From Bradysia coprophila (taxonomy: Eukaryota; Arthropoda; Insecta; Diptera; Sciaridae), in NCBI RefSeq assembly GCF_014529535.1, contig NW_023503608.1, positions 2,542,001 to 2,606,000 of the forward strand: a DNA stretch of 64,000 bases, given 5' to 3'. The position numbers and the translations under genes were made by a program. The notes under the pieces are model-generated. The model saw only the letters and a program-made list of their open reading frames with translations, searched no databases and was not told where the DNA came from. Below are positions 11,262 to 24,200 of this stretch, piece after piece (position 1 is the stretch's first letter; each line of letters begins with the position of its first letter).

Positions 11262-11468
11262 AAAATGTATCCGGAAAGTGACAAACTAATCCGAAAAGTC
11301 AAGTGAAATCACGGAAAGTTAAAGAGACTCACATCACGAAAGTCATAGAAAGTCTCGTAAAGTACGTAAAGTCACGGAAACTAACGAGAGTCACGAAAAG
11401 TCACAAAACGTAACGAAACGTCACGGAAAGTAGCGGAAAGTGACGTCACGGAAAGTCACGAAGTCATG
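11262..11468. repeat. Degenerate minisatellite based on GAAAGTCACG
   Basis: About 15-20 irregular copies of a 10-13 bp motif close to GAAAGTCACG, for example CACGGAAAGT, TCACGAAAAGTCACAAAACG and GTCACGGAAAGTAGCGG. The region has no open frame of interest. It sits about 0.8 kb downstream of the USP stop codon. Confidence 0.7.
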
Positions 11469-12234
11469 AAAATTGGTTGGTATCAAGTGTTAAGGCGAAG
11501 CCGAGATTGACAACACGTCGTATGCGCAACACATCCTTTTAGGCTCGAACTAGGATCAAGATTTCATGTATGTATAAATCTTTTTTTTTATACAAACGTT
11601 ACCTTTACGCACTAGTGCGTAAATATAAAATTCATGAACGTACCCATTCGATCGCTCTGTTGTGCATAAAATAAATTTCTTAAATCACAAAACAACTAAT
11701 GTCTATCAATTCGCTTGTAGGTTACTAATAATATAAATATCTCAGGTCTACGAAAACAAACAAAGGAATACTTTAACTTTACGAGCGTTCTGCGGTATTT
11801 CCCTAGCTTAGTAGTTTCCAAAAAAAAATCGCTTTTGAATCGTCTGAATCGTTAACCGTCGTATCGAAACGTTAAATGCTCACGATTTGATAGGACTCAA
11901 CAGTCAACATAGGAGGACACTGCTTTGTATGGAAGGTAAAAGTGGCATACATCGTCTTGAAGTGTATCTTGGAAATTAGAAGTCAAAAGTTAAGGAAAAA
12001 CGAAAAATGTCCTAACTCTTGGAGATACTGAGATACGAACAGGTGAAATTGTAATTAAGGGAAAAAAGTTGGAAATTTAGAGCGTCAGCGAGGGTCACAA
12101 GACATGAAATTCAATACAACCTTTTTCACAACAAAGGCTCTTAAGCTGACGTAAGACTATTTTCTCGTCTGCGTTGTGAAAAGTAAGTTCTACTAAGTAA
12201 GATTTTTAAACCTGTGACAGACGGCAAGCATATT

Positions 12235-15200
12235 TCAGAAATCTTTTACTTCATTTGTTTTGAACATGCCTTTATTAGTCAGAGCTTGTCGTTTATTATT
12301 GCTGTAGTTGTCGATAACAGATGACAGCCTAACGTCTCTTGATAAAAGCACTACGAAAACCGAAGAAAAAACAAAAATTTTACTCACCCACAATGATCTG
12401 TTGCCTAAATAGTCATCATCTATCAGACCATGATTTTGTTGATCAATGAACAACAGCGTGTCTTTACTGCATGAATTCGATCCCCGTATCATAGCTATTG
12501 TCTCTTCCTTCTGTCGCATTGTTGACGAATTTGACATGGAATGGCGCAATTCACGATGATCGCGCCGAAAATTGCTGACGAACATATCAGACAAACTGCC
12601 ACGATTTACGGGAGGTGTGTGCTCATGTGGCCATAACGTTCGCTGATTTGGTACAGATGTGCTCAAGCCGTCATCCTTTTTGATTGGACTACTGCGAAGC
12701 TCTACACCACCGAGTTGGTGATGGATGTCCTCTTTGACATTTTCCAGTTTTGGTATTTCAACGATGGGCGTGGCCGTGGTATCATCAATGCCATCGAGCC
12801 CGTCAACGTCAATCACATCGTCATCGATCTTATCAATTTTAGTCACGGCCTCGGTTCCATTAACAACCGGTTTTGATTCGTTGATTTCGACATTCACTTC
12901 AAACTTAGTAACGGCGACTGGTGAAGGAGGATTTACTTGTGGTTCGACGGATGGCTTGTCGCATTTTGATGTACTCGGCTGAGGAATGTTTAGATTAACA
13001 TCGCTTCGTCAGTGAAAATAACTGAAATCTTACCACAACATCAGCATCCACAATCACCTGTTCACATTCAACTTCAGCACTCCGCTTGTTGTTCGCATTT
13101 ACTTTCTCAGTAGTTGGTAAGACCGATGTACTCGGTGCTTCTCCTAGAGTTGGAGCGACTGCTATCTTTGATACCCAATGATCGCCCGATGTGGAACTTG
13201 TACCCGAACATTCCATATTATCGACTTTACGTCGCTGGTAGAACAACATGTACGCCTCGTTGTTGACAATATCGGCCGGAATATTTTCTCCTGGCACTAG
13301 GCTAACTTTTTGGTCATCAAATTTGTACCACTGATGGTCGTACGGATTTTTGCAAGCCGCCGTATAATGACCGGTCTCCAAAGTATCTCCCTAAAGCATA
13401 CAACGATCGATAATCAGAATCAGATCGGCTGATCGACGAAAATTTTTCGTTTTTACCTGATGATAGCATACCGCATACAAATCGTAGCGGTTATCTTTCG
13501 GCTGCATACAATTTTCACGTCTCTTCTGTTTTCGCCAAGGACTCCAATTCTCTTCACTATCGTTGATGTTCACATTCGGATCTCTCGCCAAGTGCGGAGT
13601 CATATCGAATCCATGTAGCGGAAATTTCACTGTTGTTGTAAGCTTCGCAGCCTGTGGTCCTTTGATGTATTGTTGACGAAAACGTTTGAAATGTATCACC
13701 AGAATGTCTGGCAGCGACCATAGACCCAATGTTTTGACAACTGGTAGATATTTTTGACAATGCGGACAACGCCATGCATCTTCTGCACTCAACGTTTCGG
13801 CTTTGGTGTAGTGTTCAAGGCATTGTTCCAATGTTAGACTTGAATTGCCGTTGCATCGTTCCTGAACGGGAGGAGAAGGCAACAATTTAATCGAAATGTT
13901 GCGAGAAATCAATCACCGATCTTACCTTCATCTGTGACACACTTTCATGTTCGACAAACGGATCTGTCAAATCACTAAAATATTTCTCAGGCTCCGACCA
14001 TTCCAGTAATAGTTTAACATGAGGAGGTCCTCCGTCACTTGGCAGAATTGCTAATGCCAGATCAATCATTTCGGTAAACAGCGGATGTTCGACCTGCAGG
14101 GAGCAAACATGAAGGATTAGCGACGTCCCGACAAATGTCAACTACTCATTCTCTTACCGTTGGTTCGATGTACGTGTCAGGATCGGCTGATACATCCTGT
14201 AAGCGAATTTTGAACATTTTCGATGGTGGTGTACTGTAGGAAAATACGTCCGATTTCAGGACTGTTTGCATCTCTTTCAGCAATTTCTTTTGTAATTCAT
14301 TGTAGGAAACATCACGGCTGACTTGCAGGCAAAATGGTGTACCAAAACGCTTGCAAGCGCCATCACTTTCATTTCGTTGAACATTTGCCACGATCAATGT
14401 CAAGTTTGTTGAATCATCGGCGGTACTCTGCGTTTCGATGCAATAAATGGAATCATCTTCGCTCAGCGATGAAATTGGGTGTGAATCACAGAACACACGA
14501 CTAAATCCGGCTTCAGTTATTTCGGCCAAAACTATACGCTCGAGAGGTATGCCAGTATCGGCTTGTAGTTGTTCGCGTATTGCCACCATCGGTGAACCTG
14601 GTGGTACTCCGAGACCTAATTTCACTTGACGCGGATGCTGACTAGCGTACAGAACCTGAAATGGTAAAAATGTTGTGAAATAAAATGTTTCAGCAAGCTG
14701 GTCCAGGCGACTTACAGTAACAAAAACCGCTTGTTGCGCCAGTTGGGGTAACTGAACCGAAATACAGTGGAAAGGATCAAAAGTATTGCTTTGTTTGTGA
14801 CACCTGGGACATGACAGTGACGATCGAAACTGAGCTTGAAACACCGCCTGTACGAATGAATTATTGCATCGAATGTGATTGGCAAGAGTTTCTGCGGCGA
14901 TCACTTCATCCGGTCGACCATAGTTGTTCTATCGAATTGAAATGTGATTATCGTTTAGAGGCTACACGACATTAACTACATTGGTCATAGGAAATACCTT
15001 CATCGATCTGTATTTTCGCTTGGAAGCAGTGTTCAAGTCTTCATGCACTTTATCGAGCAACCAAAATAAAAACTCTTGAGCATCATGTTGAGTTGAACTG
15101 CGAAACTGCGATCCGTATCGATCAACAACCGCCTTAAAACTGGTACTGTAGTCGGATTCAATTTTACACGTCCACAATGCTTTTAGTACTAAGGCTAATT

Positions 15201-18200
15201 GTTCGGTTAATTCACCTTTTGTACCAAATTTTCGTGACGTCAACTTGTTCCTCCTTTTCAGATCGGCCTAAACGTCGTTAATATTCAGAAATAAATTTCA
15301 ATTGAACTGATTTTCACTTCTTATAACCGACCTTATATTGATCCAAAACGAAATATTCGGCCAAAATGTCTGTGTGACTGAGACACTGTAACACTGCGTT
15401 CATAAAGCACGTATTTCCGTGGTTTTTCAAACCGGTTACGCCAGGAATTTGATCGGGTGGCCACACATATCCTCCCAGTGGTGGCACTCTGTCTGTAGTA
15501 GTTTGTTTGGCCTGAATAAGAATAGAAAAGAATTTTAGGCTACGTTTGTACATAAGCTGCTATGAGAGAAATGATAGTTGTTGGTAGGGTTAGGGTGTGA
15601 ACTCCTACTGATTCTCCTGCCTCTTAAATTTGAGATAATCGATCGATATTTAATAGGCGAAAATAAACAACAAAAAAATGGAGGAATAAGAAAAGACTTC
15701 AGAGTTCATACAGTGCACGACTTTCAATTTTTTGCACTATTTCGATTCAGCTGTTTGACCAGTTGGTCTATGTAAACAAACAAAGTCATTTTTATCTACT
15801 CCTGATTATAAACTTAAACTGACTTGGACCAGCTGAACCGAAATCGCGCACAAAATTGAAATTCGTCCACTGTAAGAATAAATCTTGATATCGCAGGCAC
15901 GCAAAGTTATTTGCCTTCAAAAGTAGACCACCAAACCACTTTTGTGTCCACATTTTGAAATCATACACATGCAATCGATTGACTTGACTCTCAGTTCATT
16001 TTGATATGTATGAGATCTCAAAATTTAGTCTACTGTATCACCCACAATCCAATTGTTTTGGTGGTCAACTGTTAACCGTTTTACAGTAAAATTATGTACG
16101 TACACGAAAGTATCCAATAAGCCCGTTTTGGTCCAAAGGAATGGATTTACCTTTCATAAATTCAGCTTTCTTAGTTAAATGTAAAGAAGGAAAGAAGCAA
16201 TGGTACATTTCAATGATACCAACTTTCTTTGACAAGATGGACCAAATTTTCATTTGTTTTGAGAGAAAACTTTCCAATTGAAAACAACTATCATCATCAT
16301 GTTCCCCTGTAATGTCGACCGATCTAATGTTTCTTTTATTCTGCGGTACGTCCTTCTGTGAAGGGGATACGACAAATTATGACAATTTAGGACCGGGAAA
16401 CTCATTTGAGTATTCAGCATCGAACTTCGGCTCGGCTACCTAGTGAAATTTCTAAAATGGTAAACAAAGTAGCAAATCAACATGGGATCAACATATATTT
16501 TGAAAAGGTCGGCAGAGTTTATTTATGGAGGACCAAACCTATTGGACCCTATTTGAAAATTTTTAAATATAAAAGACCATTGGTGGTAGACTAAGAGATT
16601 AAGAAGTAACTCAAGAACTGGTAATGATCGTGTTTATTTGCAGAATTTGCCAAAAAAAAAATTCTAGTTTCAAAGACAGGGCAGCGCTCCATCCTATTAA
16701 GTAGTATAAGTCTATTTTCAATGAATCTAAAAACGAAATTTTCATTCTGAATGGAAATAAAAAAGAAATTGTGACATCCAGTGTTCATTAAATTGTACAT
16801 TTTAATTGCACTATTGATGATATTTCCTTCCATTCATCCATAAAGCGACGGACGCATTTAATTACATTCCATACACGATAACTGCACACATATGATGCTA
16901 TAACGTATATCCATACACATAAAATGCATGTAATATGTAATATGTACATACAAAAATCAGTACACAAACAAAGTGATTCATAACTTTATCATGAATGGAA
17001 TTCTTTTATTATCTCCTCGAATATTGTATTGCGATCGCATAACCAAACTGAAATATTCAATTTGATTTTTTGTTGAAGCACTTGCATTTCGAACCACTTT
17101 TGAATGGCAGTCATTTCATGTTCGTTTTTTTTTTTCTTTCGGGTGATCTTATCTGGATCATAACAGTGTTTATTGCTTTGCTTTGTATTTTTATTATTAT
17201 TTCGAGTATACGGTTTTATGAATAGGCCTGAAGACGATCGTCATAAATCTTTTTCGTATGTTTGAGATTAAGATAATATATTTTTCGGATATTGACTACA
17301 ACTCACAGCAGTGATACGATATGATGAAAAAAACAAATAAACAGAAGGCTACCATGTCAAGATTAAATAACTGATTGATCTGTGGTGTGGAGTGGAGTCT
17401 CGGTTTTTCTTAATTTTTCTTTAGCGCCCAATTTTACAGACGCTTCGCTTTTGCAGTGATACCGTTACTACAGCAATACGTAAAACATTTACTCAAATCC
17501 ATCAAAAGACGTCAGTTGCAATGGATTCTTTATCGATGTCCGAGATAATTGTTGGGTAATCGCATTTCATATAGATAAAAATAAAAATTTGTTCATTCCA
17601 ACCATTTTAGCTTAGCTCAATGTTTGCGACAAAATGTAAATTCTTGTTTGATTAATTACGAATCAATCTGTTTTCACAGAGACAACTGGCGACGATTTCA
17701 ATTCGCAAGAAAAACGAAACAAATCTCTATTGCATCCGAGATCGAAACGAACGAGAACAGATCGATTTACCTTTCACTTATGAGCAATGAGCACTACGTC
17801 TCACAACAATGTATGCGAATGTGATACAAATCTTTTGGAATGTTAACACACAGTTAGCGGGCTTAAAATTGTTCTTTCGAAGACACAAATCATGGAAAAT
17901 TACATGTTTTTATCGACATTTGTACCGCCGTCTGCGGCACTGGAGCAATTTGTAACCGTATTTAAATGCAATCGTAAAACGAGTCTTAAAATCGAAAAGA
18001 ATGAATGGATTTATTGTGGGAAACATTGTAATGAAACTAAATGAATTCATTCTTAAAATGTCACGTTTATATTTTCAGTCACACGTCCCGAAGCTTGGTC
18101 ATAAAAATTGTTGACTATTGTGTGAAATTAGTACGGAGACATGGAATTTCTTTTGTTGGCATTTCCGTTTCTGAATGAATTAAGTCGTGAGGAAATAAAA

Positions 18201-21200
18201 TAAATTTGCCTTCAGTGATAATCGCCTCATCGAACGCAAACAATTTGTTGTGCTTCAAGAAATTAAAACAAGTCGAGAACCAGTTGCAATAACTATTTGT
18301 AATGCTTTGACATAGAAAATATTGTTCGTTAGAAGATGTTTTGACCATGAACGGACGATTCTACATTAATTCTACAATGTAATAAAAAATAATTTTCTTC
18401 ATTGTTAGCCCTTGTTTTCAGTCTGAAACCTTTCATAAACAAGGCATCAGAACAGTCGGAGCGTTTGCTGCGACTTAGCCCCGTACGACCCGTAATCCTA
18501 TTTCGTCCGTAACCATAATACGTCCGTAGCCGTAATACGCCCGGAACCCTAATACGTCTACAACCCTCTAATGCGTCTGTTATCAAAATGCAAGTCAAGT
18601 TGGGCATGGTCAAATTTACTGAAAGTGTTCATTTTTTAAATTGCGCATAGCGCAATTACGAAAGCCCGTACGAAGTACCTCTCAAATAAAACCAACAATT
18701 TACGATATTATTTTAGAAACCCAAAATTTTTTGCCAACTTTCTATTGGGTATTCAATTACCTTCCACAAAAAACTAAATCTAGCAAAATCGGATGAGATT
18801 TACTCGATTTATGTGCAAAAAACGCTTAGGGCCGAGTAGCGGCCTTAGTCCAAGGGCCCAAATTTGAAACTTTTTTCGCCACGTTATTTTCTGTATTCAA
18901 TTCCCTTCCATAAAAAACTAAATCTCGCAAAATCGGATTTAGATTTACTCGATTTATGTGCAAAAAACACTTAGGGCCGAGTAGCGGCCTTAGTCCAAGG
19001 GCCCAAATTTGAAACTTTTTTTTGCCATCATTCTATTCGGCATTCAATTATCTCTCAAATGGAACAAAATCTAGCAAAATCGGATGAGATTTACTCGATT
19101 TATGTGCAAAAAACACTTAGGGCCGAGTAGCGGCCTTAGTCCAAGGGCCCAAATTTGAAACTTTTTTCGCCACGTTATTTTCTGTATTCAATTCCCTTCC
19201 ATAAAAAACTAAATCTCGCAAAATCGGATGAGATTTACTCGATTTATGTGTAAAAAACACTTAGGGCCGAGTAGCGGCCTTAGTCCAAGGGCCCAAAGTT
19301 GAAACTTTTTTCGCCACGTTATTTTCGGTATTCAATTATCTCTCAAATGAAACAAAATCTAGCAAAATCGGATGAGATTTACTCGATTTATGTGCGAAAA
19401 ACACTTAGGGGCGAGTAGCGGCCTTAGTCCAAGGGCCCAAATTTGAAACTTTTTTTGCCATCATTCTATTCGGCATTCAATTATCTCTCAAATGGAACAA
19501 AATCTAGCAAAATCGGATGAGATTTACTCGATTTATGTGCAAAAAACACTTAGGGCCGAGTAGCGGCCTTAGTCCAAGGGCCCAAATTTGAAACTTTTTT
19601 CGCCACGTTATTTTCGGTATTCAATTATCTCTCAAATGAAACAAAATCTAGCAAAATCGGATGAGATTTACTCGATTTATGTGTAAAAAACACTTAGGGC
19701 CGAGTAGCGGCCTTAGTCCAAGGGCCCAAATTTGAAACTTTTTTCGACACGTTCTTTTCGGTATTCAATTACCTTCCATAAAAAACTAAATCTAGCAAAA
19801 TCGGATGAGATTTACTCGATTTATGTGCAAAAAACACTTAGGGCCGAGTAACGACCTTTGAGCCTTCCCAACAAGCCCGCGTTGCATCTTACCCAAAAAC
19901 AATGTTCAGCAACTTTGTTCTACTCGTCAATACCTTTCATTTGATATATCACAAGCAGCTATTGCGTGCGTATTTCGGTAGATATCGTCGAAAGACTGAA
20001 AAACACCTATAGGGCCCTAGCTCTGGAAGGGCCGACCCTACCATGCCCATTTTCGAACTTGACCTTACTTTTGTCGATACCAATCGGGGAAAAAAAGAAT
20101 TTTGAAAAAAGGTTGTGATTTGCTCAAGCTAGAGGGGTCACAGACGGACGGACGGACGGACGGACGGACATTTTTTTTATTGCGGATTCGACATCTATGA
20201 ACACAACCAAATGCTTTGCCCTTACTGTCTGCTTCCAATTCGACGTGTTACAAACGGCATATTAATCTTATAAGCCCCCAGTACTTCGTACGGGGCTAAA
20301 AACGAGCGTTCACCCATTGGAAAATGCAATCTATTACTTCTCTCTTTGATACCAAATCTTGTAATTATTTAGTTTACGTTATGGTTTATACGGGAACCAT
20401 AGCTTCAGATGATCCTTTACTGTTGAGAACGTTTTTTTTGTCATGATTATCCGTCTACTACTAAAATTGGATTTAATACTGAGAATGAATCTTCATGTTA
20501 ACTTTAAAATAAGAAAATATTTGTGAGCACATTCTTACTCCAGAGCATAAAAAAATTGTATTGGGAAGTGCTGTTAAATGGTTATCTATGCTACTAAGTG
20601 CTTTTTTAGGTTGTGGAGACCTGGTGTGCCTAAAAAAAAATTTGAAGCAGGAAAGATTTTCTTTACATCGATCCTCGATAAGCAAGAATTCAGAATCTTA
20701 GAGTTTTGTATGTGATCATTGAAGGTAATGAAAAAGCTGACCTTCTAGCTAGAATCGAAAGCAATGATTCTTAGATAGGACCCAGTCCAACAATCGGGCT
20801 ACGTTACGACACACAAAGAAGTATTATCAAGAACCTCTTTAATAATCAATTCATTGTAATTTACCAATGTATTTTCAAAAAAATGAGCCAATAAACGCAA
20901 CTAACTAATGTGAACTCTAAATTTTAGGCACAATATTTAGGATCGGTAGTGTTGATTGTGAGAATATGAACCATCAGTTGCTGCCGGGTAGCATCAACAG
21001 CGTTAGATTATTTCGTAATATCTTTGAGTAATGAGATCACACTTCATAAGTACAATTGGAAAGCAGTTGTTTTCGCGAAATGCACTACAACATCTAAAGT
21101 ACCGTTTTGAAAGTGCGAAGCTAAAAATTTCAGAAAACCTTGTCTCGGCAAACTACAATAGAAGACAGCGTAGGAAGAATTTTAAAAATGAATCGACCCA

Positions 21201-24200
21201 CCTTGAGCTTAAGAAACAAAAATTGAAGTTCATTGTTACTGATAAAAAGTATTACAGCTGCAACATGAACAAATTCATGGTCACTGCCCACGTATAAATA
21301 CAATGACGACGAAAAATTACCGATGTGGATCTTTCTTTCTTAATCGAAAAACTAACAATTTTCGTCATTAAACGAACGAAAATAATAAACAGAGAAACTA
21401 ACATAGAAGTTGGAACAAAGAATACATTTTTTTGGGTAAAATGTTCTAAAATTCACTGGGTTCAACGGTACGTAAATAAAAAAATAGCTAAAACCACCCT
21501 CACACCATTCACTTGACATTGTAATTATGTTGCTAACCCTCGACCCCTTTCTACTTTTATAAAAAAATATTTTTTTTTGTATTAAACTTAATCTACTATA
21601 AAGCCGCACCAGCAATTGTATCAAATTCTTTAACCGTGTAAGTTTGTATGTTGTGTTCATATGCTTTATCGATGAACTCACTCGAATATTTATACATAAT
21701 TTATTGATGAAGTCACTTATGCTTATTATTGGAATTTGTGTGTACAATATTTTGAAGTATTCGGTTCACACAAGCGGCTGCCAGTAATAAAATTAAAAAA
21801 TGTTTTTATTGCTTTGCTAAACAAATTCAATTAAAAATAAATTAATTTTAATTACTAAATTCAACAGTTTTCCGTGTAAGATTAGCAGAAAAATACAAAC
21901 ATCTAAAATTATACGACGCATCGACGGAACGGAAGAATTTCAAGCATATTAAGAAATCGGAATGTCGTATCAATTACTGCCATATTTACTTTCGATTGTT
22001 GCTTCTTCAACGAACTGTAAGAGCTTTCTAACTCTTTAAATCTTTTGAGCACGTCTTCTAACATCAATTTTTGATATACATCACATACAGATGCAAAGCA
22101 ATTTACAACAGCAAATTAGTATCAATTAAGATGACTTGTAATTTGTTGCGTTAAGACCTCATCACCATTTTATTATTGCGAAAATAAATAAATTTGTAAA
22201 CAAATGATATAAATGCGAAATTTTCTTTTTTATATTGTAAATATTCTACTACATCGCTTCTATACGTGGCGTGTTTGCCTTTATTATCAAATTTAAATAA
22301 AGCACACAAACGATTATATAACAAACAGTGTAGTACGTACGTACGTATACTATAGCTGTACCCAAATGTAATACATCACTTTGCAAAGTTCTCCGTCGCT
22401 TTTAGTGTGCCGTAGTAACGAACATGAAAGCTCATTAAATATTCACAAATTTACAAGAAAAATAGTAATAATGACGCGTTTTGTTGAACCTTTAATTGAG
22501 TTCATTCAGATATATCTATACGATGAGTTTTAATTAACCTAAAAGACTCTCCGCTTAAAATGTGTGTAGGAAAATTAAAAACACAACAACTTTACTCCCA
22601 TTGTACGACAGAGCACGTACGTACCTTTTAAATTGTTTGCTAACCTTGAAAATGAGGTAAATGCCAGCATTGGCTGATCTATTTCGATTGTAACCCAAAT
22701 CGAATCAAATTATTTTCTGTTTACATTTTGGTTAGCAAAACAAGTTCAACGTGAGTGAACAGTTCGTGAGATGCAATCGAAAATTATTTATTCAGATTTA
22801 TAGAAAAGCGAGAAATGAGAAAAAGAAATGCCCTATCGAGAATATACATTTGTACTTTCACGCCCCGTTGGGTTTTATATTCTCACAAAAAGTCGCGACT
22901 TTCATACTCCTACTTCAATTTGTTGCGAATTATTTTCACAGCCACAACAAATCAAGGTATAGAGAACTTGTTTCAAGTCTTTTGATTTCGAATGATGAGT
23001 GGGTTGAGAAGTTTCACCGAGAGTTTTATATTGAATCGAAAACATTTCTTCCTTTATTCGATTAATAGGAGTGAGTGACTTTAAAACAGATCATCAACCT
23101 CTCATTCATCAAGTATCAGTAACAAGCTCATTTTCGATTCTTTTAATTTCAATTTTTTATTACCCAAACCTCGAGATGGCAAATACTGCATTTGAGTTTG
23201 CAGTGGTCATAATACACAAATAGTTGATTTTTTATGGTTATTGGCTGGCGGTAGCTCTCCTGTTAGTGTTGCTGGTGTTTGGTTTATTTAGTTGAAATCA
23301 ATAGAGTTTTTGTGGTGAAACAAACAAAATATTTAGTTTTTATCCACATGAAGATGGATTATCTTTCGTCTGCTAAGCTCGATGTTATTCCCACAAATCT
23401 TAGCTTCTGTTATTGCAGTACTATTTCGCAAGGGATTACAGTTATGTGTTCGATAGCGTTGTTCTTGTTTTTTTTTTTAAATAAAACTAAGAAATGCCGC
23501 AAAGAATGTGAAATTCGAATTGAATAAAAAAAGTTTTTATTTTCTTGTATCTGTATGGGAAGATGAATATAGACATCGAGACATCAACAAATAGATAATA
23601 TGGCAAAGTGGATATATACTGTCGATATGTATGGCAAATAAGCATAGAATGAGGATACAACAACATTTTCTCGTATTTCTTATTGGAAAGATAACACAAT
23701 GAATTGAACTTTTCATATTCTCCACTTTTCCATTTCCATTGCATTTCTCTTTTGTATTGCCAATAAGCGAATTCGATGTTCAATAAACTTTTTTTTTTCC
23801 GGGGCGGAAATTGAAGTCAACCAAGTTAAAAGCATTTCGAATTAAAGGATGGATATGAGATCTCAATGTAATAAAACCAGAATTCAAAGGCATTTACTGA
23901 CAACAAACGTAATGGGTTCAATTCTTGATAAAATTGAGATTTAACATCACACAACACCAGCTGCTGTATAGGTAAATGTATAGACAAAATATTGCTCTAT
24001 ATAACTGAATATATTACACAACAAAGTGCAAAGTGACGTAGTGTAACGTACAATCGTGTTATAAGAAAATAAGAAACTATAACACCGCCGCAACCCATTC
24101 ACAGCCACATTATGACCTACTCATTACAGGTAATTTGGAACTGGGTAATGGTCCGAGACGTTTCGAAACCGGTTTCATTTAAACGAAAAAGGTTAATTCT

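Larger units (their letters stand above)
4734..12234. other. Long intergenic region between RRS1 and the USP gene 3' end
   Basis: No protein gene that I can support in 7.5 kb. Contents listed separately: a duplicated RRS1 flank (4880-5090 versus 7092-7395), an RRS1 3' remnant, the 169-bp hairpin array, MITEs at 7237-7346, 8336-8445 and 11069-11155, a long-spaced inverted repeat at 9683-10150, and a degenerate minisatellite at 11262-11468. The 86-codon frame at 6641-6901 resembles no family known to me and has no other gene-like support. A short segment at about 5153-5210 (CTGTTTGACCAGCTG, then GTAAACAAA and CATTTTTATCTACTC) recurs at 15745-15805 inside the USP intron, marking another dispersed repeat. 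Confidence 0.65.
18447..20298. mobile_element. Composite repeat element with 145-bp internal array and inverted AGCCCCGTACGAAGTAC ends
   Basis: Left part: CAGAACAGTCGGAGCGTTTG at 18450, then a degenerate array of CCGTAATACGT motifs (18490-18590), then TGCGCATAGCGCAATTACG and AGCCCGTACGAAGTACC at about 18665. Right end: the inverse, GTACTTCGTACGGGGCT, finishing near 20298. Between them lie eight units of a 145-bp repeat, a unique segment, and a GGAC run. No transposase frame is visible, so this is a non-autonomous element or a satellite-bearing repeat. Related, more diverged copies lie at 50668-50965 (inverted) and 53899-54440. The class of transposon is not clear to me. Confidence 0.6.

Noticed and set aside
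12340-12395. Possible extra intron near the USP C-terminus (a GTGAGT donor is present)
   Set aside because: The only nearby acceptor would give an intron of about 40 bases, too short, and the frame is open straight through.
18447-18510. tRNA-like or promoter-like sequence at the start of the composite repeat
   Set aside because: No A/B box pair or cloverleaf could be drawn, and the same sequence recurs at 53899 as part of the repeat family.
18690-19860. Regular spaced repeats that might suggest a CRISPR array
   Set aside because: The whole 145-bp unit is repeated with no unique spacers, and the context is an animal intron or intergenic region.
21352-21747. 131-codon minus-strand frame in the USP intron
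   Set aside because: Composition rich in I, N, K, F and Y as expected from AT-rich non-coding DNA; no motif.
22751-23065. 104-codon frame in the USP intron
   Set aside because: AT-driven composition, no recognisable domain, no promoter or 3' signal.
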